Source: Arabidopsis thaliana
Lineage: Eukaryota > Streptophyta > Magnoliopsida > Brassicales > Brassicaceae
Assembly (NCBI RefSeq): GCF_000001735.4
Contig: NC_003075.7
Span: 1,303,001-1,367,000 of the forward strand
Reading direction: 5' to 3'
Length of the DNA: 64,000 nucleotides
Made by a program: the position numbers and the translations under genes. Position 1 is the first letter of the stretch. Each line of letters starts with the position of its first letter. Below are positions 38,313-48,979 of the stretch, piece after piece. Below the pieces are notes generated by a model. That model worked only from the letters and a program-made list of their open reading frames with translations. It was not told where the DNA came from and ran no database searches.

Positions 38313-39840
38313 TTCAAATTGAGTTTCCACAGGCGATAATATATAAACTCTTCAAGAGCCTTCAATAATATTTATACTTTATCTCATATCGTACTCACAC
38401 TATTATTTTTATTTTTTTGGTTAGATGAGAGATATATCTATTGTTTGTTACCATCTTTATTTTCTCATTTCTGGTGAGAATATGGATTATTGAAAGAAAC
38501 TACTCGATCTTGATCGTGATTCTATTGACCTGATCTTATCTAATATCATATCCACATTCACGATTATTTTTAAAACCATTTCCTCGACTAGTGTTATTAT
38601 CATGGTTCTTTTATTCCCAAAACAAAATGTCACATTCGCTTCAGAGATTTGAACATAATGTGATTTATATTATTGATCATACTCCTTCTTTAATTTTTTT
38701 AAAAAGAATACTGTGATCTTGAACGGTCAAGTACTCGGTGTTAAGACCCTCATGGAAGTGATATACTAGAGATTTCTAAGGGATATTGTAGGTCAAATTT
38801 ACATGAAAGACATTTCAACAATTAATTTAAGGTATCTTGAAGATGATGTAGACAAAAAGGAAAATGAATCAAACGTTGTGAATTTACCACACATATTCCT
38901 CAAACGATTCGTAACCAATGGTGTTAAAGTCAATCTCATCGAACCTGGCCGTATCGTCTGCTCATTTCTTTAGTCTTTCAATCTTTGTTTGAGCAAACCA
39001 TTCAAATTGGTTGATTGGTTGTGTGTGAATTTAAATCATATGCTAGGTTGGATCGCATATACGGTCTTTTAGGTTCAGCGATTACTGATTAGGTTTTGTT
39101 CTTTTATGACTTTTCGTTTCGTAGTCCATATTCTACTTATCACACAGTCTTTTCTAATAATGATGTGTTTTATAGGAATGAGACCATCAAGAGGCACTAT
39201 AAGGAAGTATACGACACGACACTCTCTCCATTAAAGCAAGGTGAGAGATCAAAGTAAGAAATACTCCTATACATATTTAAAGTAAGAAATTTGTTTAAAG
39301 TCCGCATTTTTCAAAAAATTAGTTGAATCTACTTCTACAAACAACTTTTATAAACTTAAAGTTATGATTTATAATAATCTCCGATACACAATAGAATGCA
39401 TGCATGTTAATAAGCTACTGAACAATCCGAGTAAAACTGATTCATGTTCAGAAATTAAGAGTTTAGAAAAAATTATAACTCTTATCTTTAATGTTGAGTA
39501 TGATATTCTAAGAAGAGATTATGGTATCGCTCGAAAAAGAAATATTGTAAGGAAATAAACTACAGTATTACGTTTAGAATAATTCACAATTTTTCTATTT
39601 CAATTGGAACAAATAGAAAATATATAAGAGATAGCCTAGGTCCGAGAAGATTCCAATTTTATAATCACACTAGAACCACATTTTGTTTCATAAGCTTATA
39701 TAATTATTAGTATATGATATTAATAGAATTATATATTGATCTTAGGAATTTTATAAATATTATTTCATCGTATTAGATGGTGTTAGTTTTTATAGTGGAT
39801 TAACTCAAAATCATAAAAGTGTTTATTAATCTTTACTAGT
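38313..39840. other. Spacer with an unidentified decayed coding remnant
   Basis: From about 38705 to 38973 the plus strand reads with few stops (NTVILNGQVLGVKTLMEV, stop, RFLRDIVGQIYMKD … NLIEPGRIVCSFL). Another short piece near 39175–39240 reads NETIKRHYKEVYDTTLSPLKQ. Codon pattern suggests an old gene or transposon fragment, but I do not recognise the family. Confidence 0.35.
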
Positions 39841-39940
39841 GTTTACTAATTTGTTGAGTATTAATTATGGAGGTTTTACTGTATCATTAAATCCACATTG
39901 TTTTTTCTTTCCAAAATACAGTAAGTGAAGGGCACAACAA
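39841..39940 (+). repeat. Duplicated AOP3 upstream segment, left copy
   Basis: About 100 bp (TTTTACTGTATCATTAAATCC, ATACAGTAAGTGAAG, GCACAACAAC) that recur at 40841–40942 directly upstream of AOP3. The edge GGAGGTTTTACTG resembles Emigrant-type MITE termini, but a partner end was not found. Confidence 0.7.
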
Positions 39941-39954
39941 CTTAACTAAATTAG

Positions 39955-40385
39955 ATTATTGGCCACTCAGATAGCAAAGCGGGCATTTGCTTGATTTTGA
40001 CTGACTCACACGGGAAATATATCCTCAAAGGCTGCTCCTCGATCGAGCCAACAAACTCAGCCCTAGAAGCAGAAGCAATAGCCCTCAAGGAGGCATTGCT
40101 CCAAGTGAAGTGCCTACAATACCAGGATGTTATTTTGTGAAGATTCATCAACTCTTTATAGACCTCTTAAAAAAGTACATGGGCATTGGACTTCTTCTGT
40201 AGCTGCGCATTTGGATATCCAAGACATAAAGAAGATATCCTTGCTCTGGCGCCTACCTCCTAACAGCTGCAAGCTTATTTGTAGAAATGCCAATGTCTTC
40301 GCAGATACATTAGCAAAACAAGCTCCTCTCTTGGAATCTTCTTATACTCTCTTGGTTCTCTTAAATGTAACTTCTACATAGAACT
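39955..40385 (+). pseudogene. LINE-type RNase H domain fragment, frameshifted
   Basis: The translation HSDSKAGICLILTDSHGKYILKG … NSALEAEAIALKEALLQV is the RNase H-like (RVT_3) domain of plant non-LTR retrotransposons or derived genes. A stop at about 40138 ends it; the neighbouring frame continues with CEDSSTLYRPLK … RNANVFADTLAKQ, the end of the same domain. It is a dead 3' fragment of a LINE, lying between the two copies of the AOP3 upstream repeat. Confidence 0.85.
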
Positions 40386-40840
40386 GTTGTACTCTTTTAC
40401 TTCCTAATATATAATGGAAATAGGCCGACAAGAAAAACTAGATTATGGGCCTAGTGGGTGCAAGTGGTCATAGTATATCAGCCCTTTTTTTCTGTTCGCC
40501 ACCTTGTTATATACGACAAAAAACTTGCATGAACTCTTTCTTTTGTTGTAATAAGACACAAGAACAAATGTCACCTAATTATTTCATTTCTTCTGGTTTT
40601 CTTGAGTTGGTGGAAAAATAACTAAAATCCAATTTTTATGTAAGCAAATTGAGGACAGGTGGATTGGATATCTAAAAAAATCTAAACCTAAACTAATATG
40701 AAATTTTGGATTGGATTGTACCAGACAAGACGAACTAAATTGTCCTTCACAATTCATAAACCCACAAGTGACATTTTTGTATATCTTGTTTTCTCCGCCA
40801 AGTGACATTATTCATTAACAATTTTTTTTTGTTTACACTA
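40386..40840. other. Spacer between the LINE fragment and AOP3 upstream repeat
   Basis: About 450 bp after the RNase H remnant, AT-rich, with no recognisable coding or RNA feature. A T-run at 40822–40831 lies just before the right-hand copy of the AOP3 upstream repeat. Confidence 0.4.
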
Positions 40841-40942
40841 GTGTTTATAATTGGCTGAGTATTGATTTATAGAGGTTTATTTTACTGTATCATTAAATCC
40901 ACATTGTTTTCTTCCAAAATACAGTAAGTGAAGAGCACAACA
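40841..40942 (+). repeat. AOP3 upstream segment, right copy
   Basis: Partner of 39841–39940. About 35 bp further on there is a TATA box (CTATAAATAG, about 40977) for AOP3. Confidence 0.7.
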
Positions 40943-41181
40943 ACCCACGGCACCTGCTAAAGTGAATAAAAATCTCTATAAATAGGATCGTTCATCATTT
41001 CTTTCTCATCAGCACAGAAGACAAGGAAAACTAAACCATAGTGCAAAGAAAACTAAATTGGTCTTCTTTCAATCAAGAGATATTCGAAAGGTAAATTTCT
41101 TATGAGTTTTGAATTACTTTTTTGCATCTATGTCTAAAGCTAACAACTGCAAAACATTTCGATGGCACAAAGGAAAGAAGA

Positions 41182-43127
41182 ATGGGTTCATGCAGTCCTC
41201 AACTACCACTCATCTGTCTCTCGGACCAAACCCTAAAACCAGGAAGCTCAAAATGGGTTAAAGTGAGGAGTGATGTCCGTAAAGCTTTAGAAGACTACGG
41301 TTGTTTCGAAGCCAAAATTGATCAAGTGTCAATGGAGCTTCAGGGGTCGGTTTTGAAGGCCATGCAAGAGCTTTTTGCGTTACCGACAGAGGCCAAACAA
41401 AGAAATGTGTGCCCGAAACCTTTCACTGGATATTTGTCTCATAATGGTCTCTCCGAGAGTTTTGGGATCAAGGATGCTAATATTTTGGAGAAAGCTCACG
41501 AATTTACTCAACAACTATGGCCTGAGGGTAACAAGAGTATCAGGTATATGTGAAAACTCTACTTTTGAAGTTTACCAAAAAAAATACTCTACTTTTGGAA
41601 AGACATTGCTCCTAAAATCTTATTAGTTGTATATAATTTACTAAAACACATAGTTCTTGAATTCTTGTTAATGAGCATGTTACCTTGGACAAGTGACCCT
41701 TTTTCTACATTTTGTTTTTCTATCACACGTCATGCGTTTTGATTGTTTCCTTACGAGTTTTAATTTTATTTTTTGGTTAAAAACAGTAAGATGATCCAAC
41801 TGTATGCTGAGAAATTAGCAGAACTGGATATGATGGTGAGAAGATTAATACTGGAGAGCTATGGGATAGAATACTTCATTGATGAACATTTGAACTCAAC
41901 GTATTACCGTATGCGATTGATGAAGTATATAGCACGGCCTGATAATGATATAACTGCTGCTGTTGGTGCTAATGTGGATAATGGTGCTAACGATAATGCC
42001 GATGGTGATGCTAATGTCAACGATGATGGTGCTAGTATTGGTGTTAAAGTTAATGTCGATGTTGGTGATGATGTTAATGACAATGATAGTGTTAATATTG
42101 GTGTTGGTGTTGATATTAACGTTGAGACCAATGTTAATGGTGATCTTGATGCTGAAGCTAATGGTGATGCTACTGCTTGGGTCGTTGGTGCTGTTAGTGG
42201 GAATGCTAGCGTTGGTGCCAAAGAAGGTATTAATCTTAATGTTTAATTATACTATTAGATAAAAAAAAATATTTTAAAAAAAAAAAGTTATACTATGAGT
42301 GATGATAATATTGGTGTTAATGTTCATTCTAATTATGTTAATGATATTGTTACTAATACTAATATTATTTTTACTGTAATTGATGCATGGTGTTGAAGCT
42401 AATGTTGATGCGGAGTTGGGCTTACCTAGTCATACTGATAAAAGCCTTACTGGAATAATTTATCAGCATCAAATTGATGGTTTGGAGGTGAAGACCAAAG
42501 AGGGGAAGTGGATCAGAGTTAAACCAGCTCCTAATACCGTCATTGTTATTGCGGGAGATGCTCTATGTGTAAGTTCTAATTTTTCTTTACGTAATTTGGC
42601 AAGTGAAAATATTAACATTCTTTCTTTGTCAAGGTTCAATTCTAGCTAGTATTATATAGCTGAGGGTCTTTGGCTGTTTGTATATGACATATGTTGATCT
42701 ATAACTTATAGTATTTAGATAAGGATTGTCAGATAACTTTAATTTTAGAATACAACATAGTCAAGATTTAATGACCTAAATATTTTACTCTACATGTTTT
42801 TGGTAAAAAAACAAAAGAAGAAGAGTAATTTTCATATTCCTAGTGATGTTGTTGTTGTGGCAGGCACTTATGAATGGTAGAATCCCTTCACCGTATCACC
42901 GAGTAAGGGTAACAGAGAAAAAGAAGACGAGATACGCAGCAGCATTGTTTTCGAATCCAAAAGAAGGTTATATCATAGATTCACCAAAAGAACTTGTGGA
43001 CGAGAAGCATCCACGTGCCTTCAAACCCTTTGATTTTGTCGACCTTTTTAACTTCTATCACACAGAAGCTGGTCGTAGAGCTCCATCTACTCTCCAAGCT
43101 TTTTGTGGCGTCTCTGCTGGGAAATAA
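41182..43127 (+). CDS. AOP3: 2-oxoglutarate-dependent dioxygenase AOP3 (glucosinolate side-chain modification)
   Basis: Member of the GS-AOP family; AOP3 converts 3-methylsulfinylpropyl to 3-hydroxypropyl glucosinolate in accessions that express it. Four exons (41182–41543, 41787–42226, 42399–42568, 42864–43127) join in frame to 411 residues. The N-terminal region (WVKVRSDVRKALEDYGCFEA) is a DIOX_N domain. A low-complexity N/D/V/G-rich insert follows KYIARP. The catalytic part has SHTD (iron ligands), PYHRV (third ligand) and Arg of RYAAALF. Intron 2 lies inside the low-complexity insert, with donor AAG/GTATTAAT and acceptor TTGAAG; without it a stop follows. The frame is open, but Col-type haplotypes are reported not to express AOP3 in leaves. 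Confidence 0.9.
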
Positions 43128-43302
43128 AGGTGTGCGCTTCAAAATGTTTGGACGTGGTTTCAAGTTTCAACTAGTATCAACAACTATCTTACGAAATAAG
43201 GTGTTTATGTTGTGTAATAAACATTTAGGTATATGTTTGAATTTTGTCTTTGTATATAGGTAACAACACTTTGATTACTTCTTTTGTTTCATGACGTTAA
43301 TT

Positions 43303-43825
43303 CAGCCACAAACCGGATAACCTGACCTCAGTGTAAGAGATTGTCTTTTCTTGTTCCTAGAAACATGTGGCCTAAACCAGAAGCGCATATTGATATAGTT
43401 AATAGTTCTGGAACAATAAAAGACATTTTCCTAGCATGTAAAAGTGTAGCATGATGTCTTTGTTTCAGCCACAAACTTAGCAACTAATATAGTTGGTATT
43501 TAATTATGTAATTATATGATACCAATAAATTAAAGTCTCCGATGTTACAAACAGAGATGATATAACAGAGGTGTGATACCACACTGTTGTTATAATAGTT
43601 GTGTCGAACAGAGACGTTGAACATATAGAACACTTTTGCTGAATGATACTTTATTCTCTGATTTTCTATGATTGTCTCTAATAGATTTCTCACATCTGAA
43701 CCTGATTGCATTTCTGGTTTCTGCTTCCAATTAATGAAGTCAACAAACATTGGATTTTGGTAAGCCTTTATACTCTGCTGCACATGTGCATGCATATACC
43801 ACCAGAGAATGAGAATGGTGTATAG
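43303..43825 (-). repeat. Inverted copy of the AOP1–BSL1 3' junction
   Basis: The reverse complement matches about 56760–57310, covering the AOP1 3' flank, BSL1 3' UTR/last exon surroundings and BSL1 last intron: CATTCTC-CTCTCTGGTGGTAT, ACACATGTGC, CAGAAACC-GAATGCAATCAG, GACATTTTCCTAG and CAGCCACAAAC. Only the junction was copied and the coding exon is not open. Its orientation suits it being the displaced tail of the inverted AOP2 unit. Confidence 0.85.
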
Positions 43826-46204
43826 TACTACTTCTAATTTGTTTTTCCGCTCGTTTGCTTTTCTTTTAAAAAGAACTCTTTAATGAGATGAGTTATAAAT
43901 TTTACAAAGTTAATTCAAAGATTTTAAATATTTTGTATAACTTTCTAAATACCTTGTAAAATCGTTTTACAAGGTTTTTATAAAGTTTTAAAGGTATAAT
44001 GTTTCGCAAGCAAGATCTCATGCGAGAATTATTTGGAAGATCCAAAAAAAGTGAGATCACGTTTCGGTTAAAAATTGCGGAATCATGGTTCTACCATAAA
44101 TTATGAGATTACTTTTAAGGAAAATTTTGCACGTTGCGAAAATTGTTTTGGTGCAAATTTGTTTTTTTTTTTTTTGGCAGGAACATTCACATTTTCATTA
44201 TCTACTCTTACTAAAAAAGTAATTTAGTCATTTGTACATAAATGGGGTATTTTTCAAAATAGACAACATTATGGGATATTATTGAAAATAGACATAGAAA
44301 ATGGGCATTTTGTAGTTAGATTTTACTAAACATTTTCAAGTTATCTATATTTTTTTTTTTTTGTGTTTGAAAATAGCTAAAATAATGACAATATCTTTTA
44401 ATTAAAAAACTACAACATAGGTTTATTGCATATAAACATAGGTTTGATTAATACATATCATTTTTTGTCCAGTTTTTTACAAAAAAAAAATGAAGAATTT
44501 TATAGACTTTACTGGTATCTTAACTACTAACAAATATATATTTTTCATATTTCAAATCAGTTCAATTTCGTAGGAGAATGTTTTAAGAAAAAAATCTGGT
44601 GAGAAACCAATACTAGCATTAACTATTACTCCTTCCGTAGAGTTCATGTTTGAAAGGAAATTTTTTGTTCTAAATTATATGAAGTTTCAGTTTTCAATAC
44701 AATTTTTTTTTTTACGCTTTATATTCTGTAAGTTGTTTTATCATTGGTTAATTGTAATTGGATAATTAATAATTGATGTTTTAGTTAAGAAAAAATCAAA
44801 TTAATTAATTTTTAATCTGTATGTACAATTCTAAAATATCAACTATTAAAAACGGAGGAAGTATAATATATAGTCGTCACACATAGGGAGAATATGCAAA
44901 ACCTTTTTAAAAAAACAATTAAGAGGTGTTTAACCCATTTAATTTCCCCATATTTCAAAAGATAGTCATTATAATCTCTCTGATCACTTGCGTGCGAGCA
45001 AGCGTAAGATTAGGCTTAAGAGACATGATAGGATATGATTAGGCTAAACGAGTCAGGATTGAATTTGTGAGTCACTAAATTTGTAGATGAGTTAGGAAAT
45101 ATTTTTTTAGCTTTCGCTAATTTTAATTAAAATAATAATAAAAAGTATTTTTCTGTAACGTCAGTTTAAAATTTGTGAAAATTGTATCAATACTTAACAT
45201 TAATATTTTGTCCAAAAAAAAACTTAACATTAATACAAAAAAAAAGACTGTGTATAATGATGGATGATTGTTTTGTTTTGAGTGTGAATTTCACGTTCTT
45301 GGTTGTCTTGTACGTTGTATATATGGGTGATTGTGATTGGTTTGTTCTTGTGTATCGTGTAATCTGTAATGTGTGAATAGAAGAGACTGTCCTTACTGAA
45401 AAGTTTGTTTATTCATACCTACTACCTATATTCGCAGGCTAGCATTAGAAGATTCCGCTTTGTTTGGTGCCTTTTGTGGAATTTCATGGGCCTAGTAAGG
45501 CGAATCATGACATGCCGGCTCAGCGTGAATGTCAATATGAATGTTACAATATATGTCATAAAATCATGACTATTATAAGGTTTTAAGATTAATACTTAAA
45601 GTTATCTTATACTCATAAGATCGAACTGTTTTCTCTAGGATTTTTATTCCGTGCTGAGAAAGAAATGAAGAAGGGTACTGAGATAATTAACTCCTAGTTT
45701 ATCTAAATATAATTTGGAGTTGCTCAATAGTGTCCCAATTATAGAGAAACTTATCAACATTAAAACAGAGTGGTTATTAGTTTTCTTGCTTTTCAGATTT
45801 TTGTTGGCTCTTTAGATAAAAACACATGTGAATTTAAGAAAAGACAGAGGAAGGGAAGTGGGTGAATCCTTTTATGTCCGTCAAAGCGTCTCAATACATT
45901 TGTGTTATATAAGCTTAACATATAGCTGATCCCTTAACCCAAGTAAAACATTCTAACCATTGCAAAAGATTTGGAAGATTTGTTTTTTGTTAAAGAAAAT
46001 TTGAAAATTTTATGGAATCATGTTTCATTGTTTAAACATAAAGAAATTTCTCTAAGTTCCTCAAAAAGAAAAAAAAAGATTATTTTCTTATCACATAAAA
46101 AATTGGTTTTCTATGCATTTTTACTAAGTACTATACTAATAAATTGTAGACATCAACAAATATTTATTGAGAATATTTGAATTTATAGAATCACTATTGC
46201 TTCA
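43826..46204. other. AT-rich spacer between AOP3 and AOP2 units
   Basis: No gene is supported. A perfect hairpin with 10-bp arms (CCTTGTAAAA/TTTTACAAGG) lies at 43952–43974. The block at about 44480–44590 resembles 53975–54044 plus 54644–54700, in direct orientation. A Stowaway-like MITE is annotated separately. Confidence 0.5.
44629..44861. mobile_element. Stowaway-like (Tc1/mariner) MITE
   Basis: 233 bp with terminal inverted repeats CTCCTTCCGT and ACGGAGGAAG, flanked on both sides by TA, the target duplication of mariner elements. The interior is AT-rich and non-coding. The 'CTCC-TCCG' terminus is typical of Stowaway MITEs. Confidence 0.7.
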
Positions 46205-46585
46205 TTGTTATGAGAAAGAATTTAGTATGAGTAAATGGTGTAGGTATAAATAATCATTAATTGTTTTTTAATTTGTGTGAACTGAAATAAATTGTTTTCT
46301 AGGAAGTATCATGTCAGCTTAGAAATATAATTATGGAAAAATGAAAAACAAAACTTAATTACCTTATACATAGCGTAGTATCGTTAAGAGATAAAATTAA
46401 GTGATTAGTGAAGTATCTTACTCTTATTTTGTTTTTTAAAATTAAATAAAATTTGTCATACAGCATAGAAAACCTAATAACTGTTTAATGAGTGTACTAT
46501 TTTTAGTTTAGATTACTTTTAGTCAAAAAATTCAAAGAAGTATATTATAATTCCTTTCTAATATAAATTATGAAAAATGTGTTAA
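46205..46585 (+). repeat. Direct repeat, right copy, interrupted by a Helitron
   Basis: Partner of 35846–36250. The match breaks at GTTAA (46585) and resumes at TTCACTTATAG (48656), which marks the Helitron insertion. Confidence 0.85.
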
Positions 46586-48655
46586 TCCTACTATATTATT
46601 TGGGAAGTATATTTTAAATGTAACCTTAATTTTTGTAAATAATTACATAGGTATGCCATTAGAAATAAAATTTTAAAAAGTAAATTAATTTATCTCTTTA
46701 ATGATTAAAAAGTCAAATACTAATTTAATTAATTAAATTTAATTAAAAAACGAAATATATTATTAATTTCCAAAAATAATAACCATTCAAAATCAACATA
46801 TAAGATTTGATATCTAAATTTTTATTAATTTAATTTAATTAGAAAAACAAAATACATTATTAATTTCCAAAAAAATAACCAGTTAAAATCAACAAATTAT
46901 GTTTGATATCTAAATTATCATATTAATTTTTTATTAATTATTATAGTTCACTTCTCATCTTTATATGATTCTATTTTTGCTGAAAAATAATATCATCATT
47001 ATAAAAAAATAATTAGAGTTTTTTCGCATATGCCATAATTTGAATTTTTAAAAACAAATATAAACTGTTCAATACATGAAAAAATATTATAACGGTGAAA
47101 AATAGATTTAAGAAAACTTTCTACTGAGTAACGGGTCATAATTTGAAATATTTATATTCAATTTCATACATATTATATTGAAAATTTATAATTTATATAT
47201 ACTACAATAATTAATAACATATTAGATGTGATTCAATTTTTAATACAAGCTGAAAAATCCTAGAATTGACGGGTTTAGATCGATATTAATACAAGATGGT
47301 ATACTACAGGTGAAACTCTTAAATTAACAATCGAACTACAAGTGTATAATCTTAAACACTAAACAATATAGATAATATCAACAAAACATATACAACTCAC
47401 AGTTTACTATACATTTAAAATCAAATAAAATAATATCATATATTTTTTAATCATCTTTACAATAAAAGTTTTTAGTTTAACTAAAATATAAGTCTACCTG
47501 CGGTATATTGTAGGTTAATATATAGATTATAGAGCTCATTCGATCTAAAAACGGGTCATCAAAGATTTCCTAAACTGAAGCAAAATATACTAAATATTCA
47601 AATATCTATATGTTACCAAATTATAAACAAATAAGTCAATTTATTATTTTATATACGAAATCAATTAAATCTTAATCACATAAAAATTAGCACAAAAAAA
47701 AATATTCAACAATTAAAAATTTATCAAATCTCTGTGTTATATAAGTTTTGATACTATATTCCAATAAAGTGTAATATACCTTTTCAATTTGTATTCTTTA
47801 ACTAATTTAAACTAACTAATATATTTGCTAATTTTATATTTATCAAAACCGACTATCGTTTCTTATCTCTATACAATTTTTGCAAGATTTTTTTGGTGGA
47901 TTTGGATAAAAGTGTATTCGGGTCATATGATACATTCCCCTATTAAATAAATATGGTGCACTCCTATGTTATTAGCTAAAATATTTAGATTATAATTCAG
48001 AGTCATATCATTAATAAAATTAATATTAATAAAATAAATAGCCTTTTGGCAAGACGGGTTTGGAGGGACGGGTTTTTGAATCAACATTAATAAAAAAGTA
48101 AAATATAATTAATCCACCGTTTCAATACGGGTTAAATCTTTAATTTATTATTTTTTAAGACCACTAATATTAAACATATCAAATCATCCTAATTTAGAAA
48201 AGATTATATAAAACCAAAAATGTTATGTGGTATGTATAATGTTACTATATATAAAATTAAACTATAAAATATAAATGTATTAGAGAATGATACAATTTGT
48301 AAAACTTTTATATATGAAAAATAATTATTAAATTTTAAAAATTACTACTTTAAAAAAAATCACGGGACGGGTAAAGAAATTACAGAACGTGTTTTATTTT
48401 GGAATTGGTTATATGGTGGATGTATTTGAATCAATATTTATAAAATTTTAAAATATTATTAATATGCTGTTTTAATAGGGGTTAAAAACTTCAGTTTTTT
48501 AACAATTGTCTCATGAATTCGTGGTATAGTGTTACTTAATAACAATTATAAACTGTAAAATATAAATATTTTATAAGAATAAAATTTGCAAGTTTTAATA
48601 TATATTACTTTTAAAAAATAAATCGTCACGCGGTATACCGCGGATTAAAATCTAG
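46586..48655 (+). mobile_element. Non-autonomous Helitron
   Basis: 2,070 bp. The 5' end is TCCTACTATATTATTTGGG and the 3' end is AATCTAG, inserted between A and T without target duplication. A perfect 14-bp palindrome CGCGGTATACCGCG (48629–48642) lies 9 bases before the terminal CTAG, the typical Helitron 3' hairpin. No Rep/helicase frame is present; the interior is AT-rich with 'ACGGGT' motifs seen in ATREP-type elements. Nested older elements inside are possible (a similar GCGGTATA motif near 47500). Confidence 0.85.
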
Positions 48656-48979
48656 TTCACTTATAGTGGTGCAGCCAATTTAATTTCGTAAAGTTGATAT
48701 ATGTCGAATATATTCTATAAACACTATTATTATTTGGCGCCGTCAACGTCAACAAACACAATAATTTATTACATTATTGTACATGTGCATGTGCATGCAT
48801 GCACACATACTTTATTGATTTTCATACAACACAAAGACTTGGACCTCCATAAAACATACTTATCACACAAACAGAATAACATAACTAATCAAAAGCCCTT
48901 ATTTCGTATACCACATGGTTTTTGATAACTTGAAATCACCAAACATTGTCGAAACTCGGAATCAAGCGCACACATTGAA

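Noticed and set aside
39558..39885. Complete Emigrant MITE upstream of AOP3
   Set aside because: The right end resembles Emigrant (GAGGTTTTACTG) but the expected inverted left end was not found at a plausible distance.
41122..41181. Twenty-residue upstream extension of AOP3 (and the matching one of AOP2)
   Set aside because: The MGSC start is shared by AOP2 and AOP3 and follows the leader; the extension is not conserved between them.
41904..42262. Long open frames on both strands and other frames of the AOP3 insert
   Set aside because: The repeat unit lacks stops in several frames, so these are shadows of the real AOP3 exon. The same applies to 49839–50164 in AOP2.
43484..43795. Apparent 103-residue minus-strand open frame
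   Set aside because: It runs across the copied BSL1 3' UTR/last exon region and is not in the BSL1 coding frame.
46586..48655. Possible protein-coding Helitron (Rep/helicase)
   Set aside because: No frame of useful length or motif is present; it is a non-autonomous element.
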